A program made the position numbers and the translations under genes. Below the pieces are notes generated by a model. It had not been told where the DNA came from and searched no databases. It saw nothing but the letters and a program-made list of their open reading frames with translations. This document shows, piece after piece, positions 63,335-64,000 of a DNA stretch of 64,000 nt. This stretch comes from Bradyrhizobium iriomotense. Lineage in GTDB: Bacteria; Pseudomonadota; Alphaproteobacteria; Rhizobiales; Xanthobacteraceae. Where the stretch lies: positions 124,001 through 188,000 of the forward strand of contig NZ_JAFCJZ010000012.1 of assembly GCF_018130765.1 (NCBI RefSeq). The letters run 5' to 3'. Every line of letters begins with the position of its first letter. Position 1 is the first letter of the stretch.

Positions 63335-64000
63335 TCAATGCGCCGCCAGCGACCTGGGATCGCGCACCGGCCATCGTCCGGCTTCCACCAGCGTCACGAA
63401 CCGCTCCACGCTCTCGTTGAACAGCGCGGGCTCCTCGAGATTGAGCACATGGCCCGACTTCGGAAACATCGCGAGCCCTGCGGCCGGCAGATGCTTCTTC
63501 AGGAACAGGCTCGCTCCCACGCACGGATCGTCCTCGTCGCCGCAGATGATCAGCGCGGGCGTTGCCGCTTTGTTGATCGCATCCGTCATCGTGTAGATCG
63601 AGGGCCGGCCGCCCTGGAAGCCGCGCATCGTGTTGGCCGACCCCTTCGCATCGTGCCGCGCCAGCGCGGCGTAGAAATCGGCGTGGCCACGCGGGTCCTT
63701 GACCAGGAAGGGAATCCGGCTCGGCGCCTCGCGCGTGACCTTGGCGACTTCGGCCGAGCCCAGCCTCTCGAACTGCTCGGCATTGGCGCGGCATTGCTTG
63801 CGCCAATTGTCGAGATTTTCTAGCTCGGAGCCGGAGCCGACGCCGGCCAGCGTCATCGACAGCGCGCGATGCGGCGCGTTCAAGCCGATCTGGAGCGAGG
63901 AGTAGGCGCCCATCGAGAGCCCGACGAGATGCGCGCGCTCGATCTTGAGATGGTCGAGCACGGCGAGCGCATCGGTGTAGAAATGCGTGTAGGTGTAGAC
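63335..64000 (-). CDS. alpha/beta hydrolase, 5' part beyond window
   Basis: The C-terminal 220 or so residues of an alpha/beta hydrolase, read leftwards and open at the window edge. Nucleophile elbow is LVGLSMGAYSS, acid Asp is in LIICGDEDDPCV and the His in FPKSGHVLNLEEP. The closest group is the MhpC/3-oxoadipate-enol-lactonase-like family. Substrate unknown. Convergent with metW across a family A repeat. Confidence 0.85.
   Translation of the reverse strand, partial: VYTYTHFYTDALAVLDHLKIERAHLVGLSMGAYSSLQIGLNAPHRALSMTLAGVGSGSELENLDNWRKQCRANAEQFERLGSAEVAKVTREAPSRIPFLVKDPRGHADFYAALARHDAKGSANTMRGFQGGRPSIYTMTDAINKAATPALIICGDEDDPCVGASLFLKKHLPAAGLAMFPKSGHVLNLEEPALFNESVERFVTLVEAGRWPVRDPRSLAAH

Overview
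The window is a gene-dense, high-GC piece of an alphaproteobacterial chromosome, very probably Bradyrhizobium. Support comes from a TlpA thioredoxin (42208-42873) that matches my memory of the 221-residue B. japonicum protein, the run tlpA / argH / lptM-type lipoprotein / lysA, the FtsEX-PlsC-DUF2125-TyrC-HisC-MetX-MetW neighbourhood typical of Rhizobiales, and several families of intergenic palindromes of the sort common in Bradyrhizobium. No rRNA, tRNA, insertion sequence, prophage or CRISPR array was recognised. The assignment to genus is inference from recalled sequences and synteny, not from a search.

Left part (1-14.4 kb). After an alpha/beta hydrolase and a trypsin-fold protein that has lost its catalytic triad comes an AbgB-like M20 amidohydrolase followed by a complete dipeptide/oligopeptide-type ABC importer (binding protein, two permeases, two ATPases; 4149-9771), suggesting uptake and hydrolysis of an N-acyl amino acid or peptide-like compound. 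A TRAP transporter (10000-13907), with a large permease enlarged by an unusual hydrophilic insert, follows. A small orphan protein closes the section.

Middle-left (14.4-25.9 kb). This is a mixed region: HAD phosphatase, a membrane diguanylate cyclase (Cache-PAS-GGEEF with I-site), dodecin, an internally deleted EamA-type transporter, a GT87 glycosyltransferase, a GH16-GH1 pair for export, a frameshifted WG-repeat protein, an HNH endonuclease and an NHL-repeat protein. Two of the three clearly damaged or rearranged reading frames of the window lie here.

Middle (26-33.9 kb). A leftward run of FMO-type monooxygenase, DUF2855 protein, acyl-CoA synthetase, orphan LivJ-type binding protein and nitronate monooxygenase is read divergently from a LysR regulator. 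The spacer carries two 12-bp palindromes exactly 22 bp apart, an operator layout typical of LysR regulators. It looks like an undescribed catabolic cluster with unknown substrate.

Centre-right (33.9-47.8 kb). Mostly housekeeping: AlkA-type glycosylase, GluQRS, a soluble hybrid histidine kinase, YihY membrane protein, HIG1-type small protein, PduO-type cobalamin adenosyltransferase, etfBA and 3-hydroxybutyryl-CoA dehydrogenase, YjfB-like protein, tlpA, argH, lipoprotein, lysA, a beta-hydroxyacid dehydrogenase and a carboxymuconolactone decarboxylase-family protein.

Right part (47.9-64 kb). A DUF4175/TIGR02302-type protein appears as two overlapping genes, the second with its own signal peptide. 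Then a receiver-only response regulator, zinc-ribbon protein, ftsE-ftsX, YdcF, PlsC, ChaC-like protein, DUF2125 protein, a leftward chorismate mutase-hisC-tyrC operon (tyrosine branch), and a rightward metX-metW operon preceded by a promoter, a SAM-II riboswitch and an intrinsic terminator that can be read as a complete transcriptional switch. The window ends inside an alpha/beta hydrolase gene.
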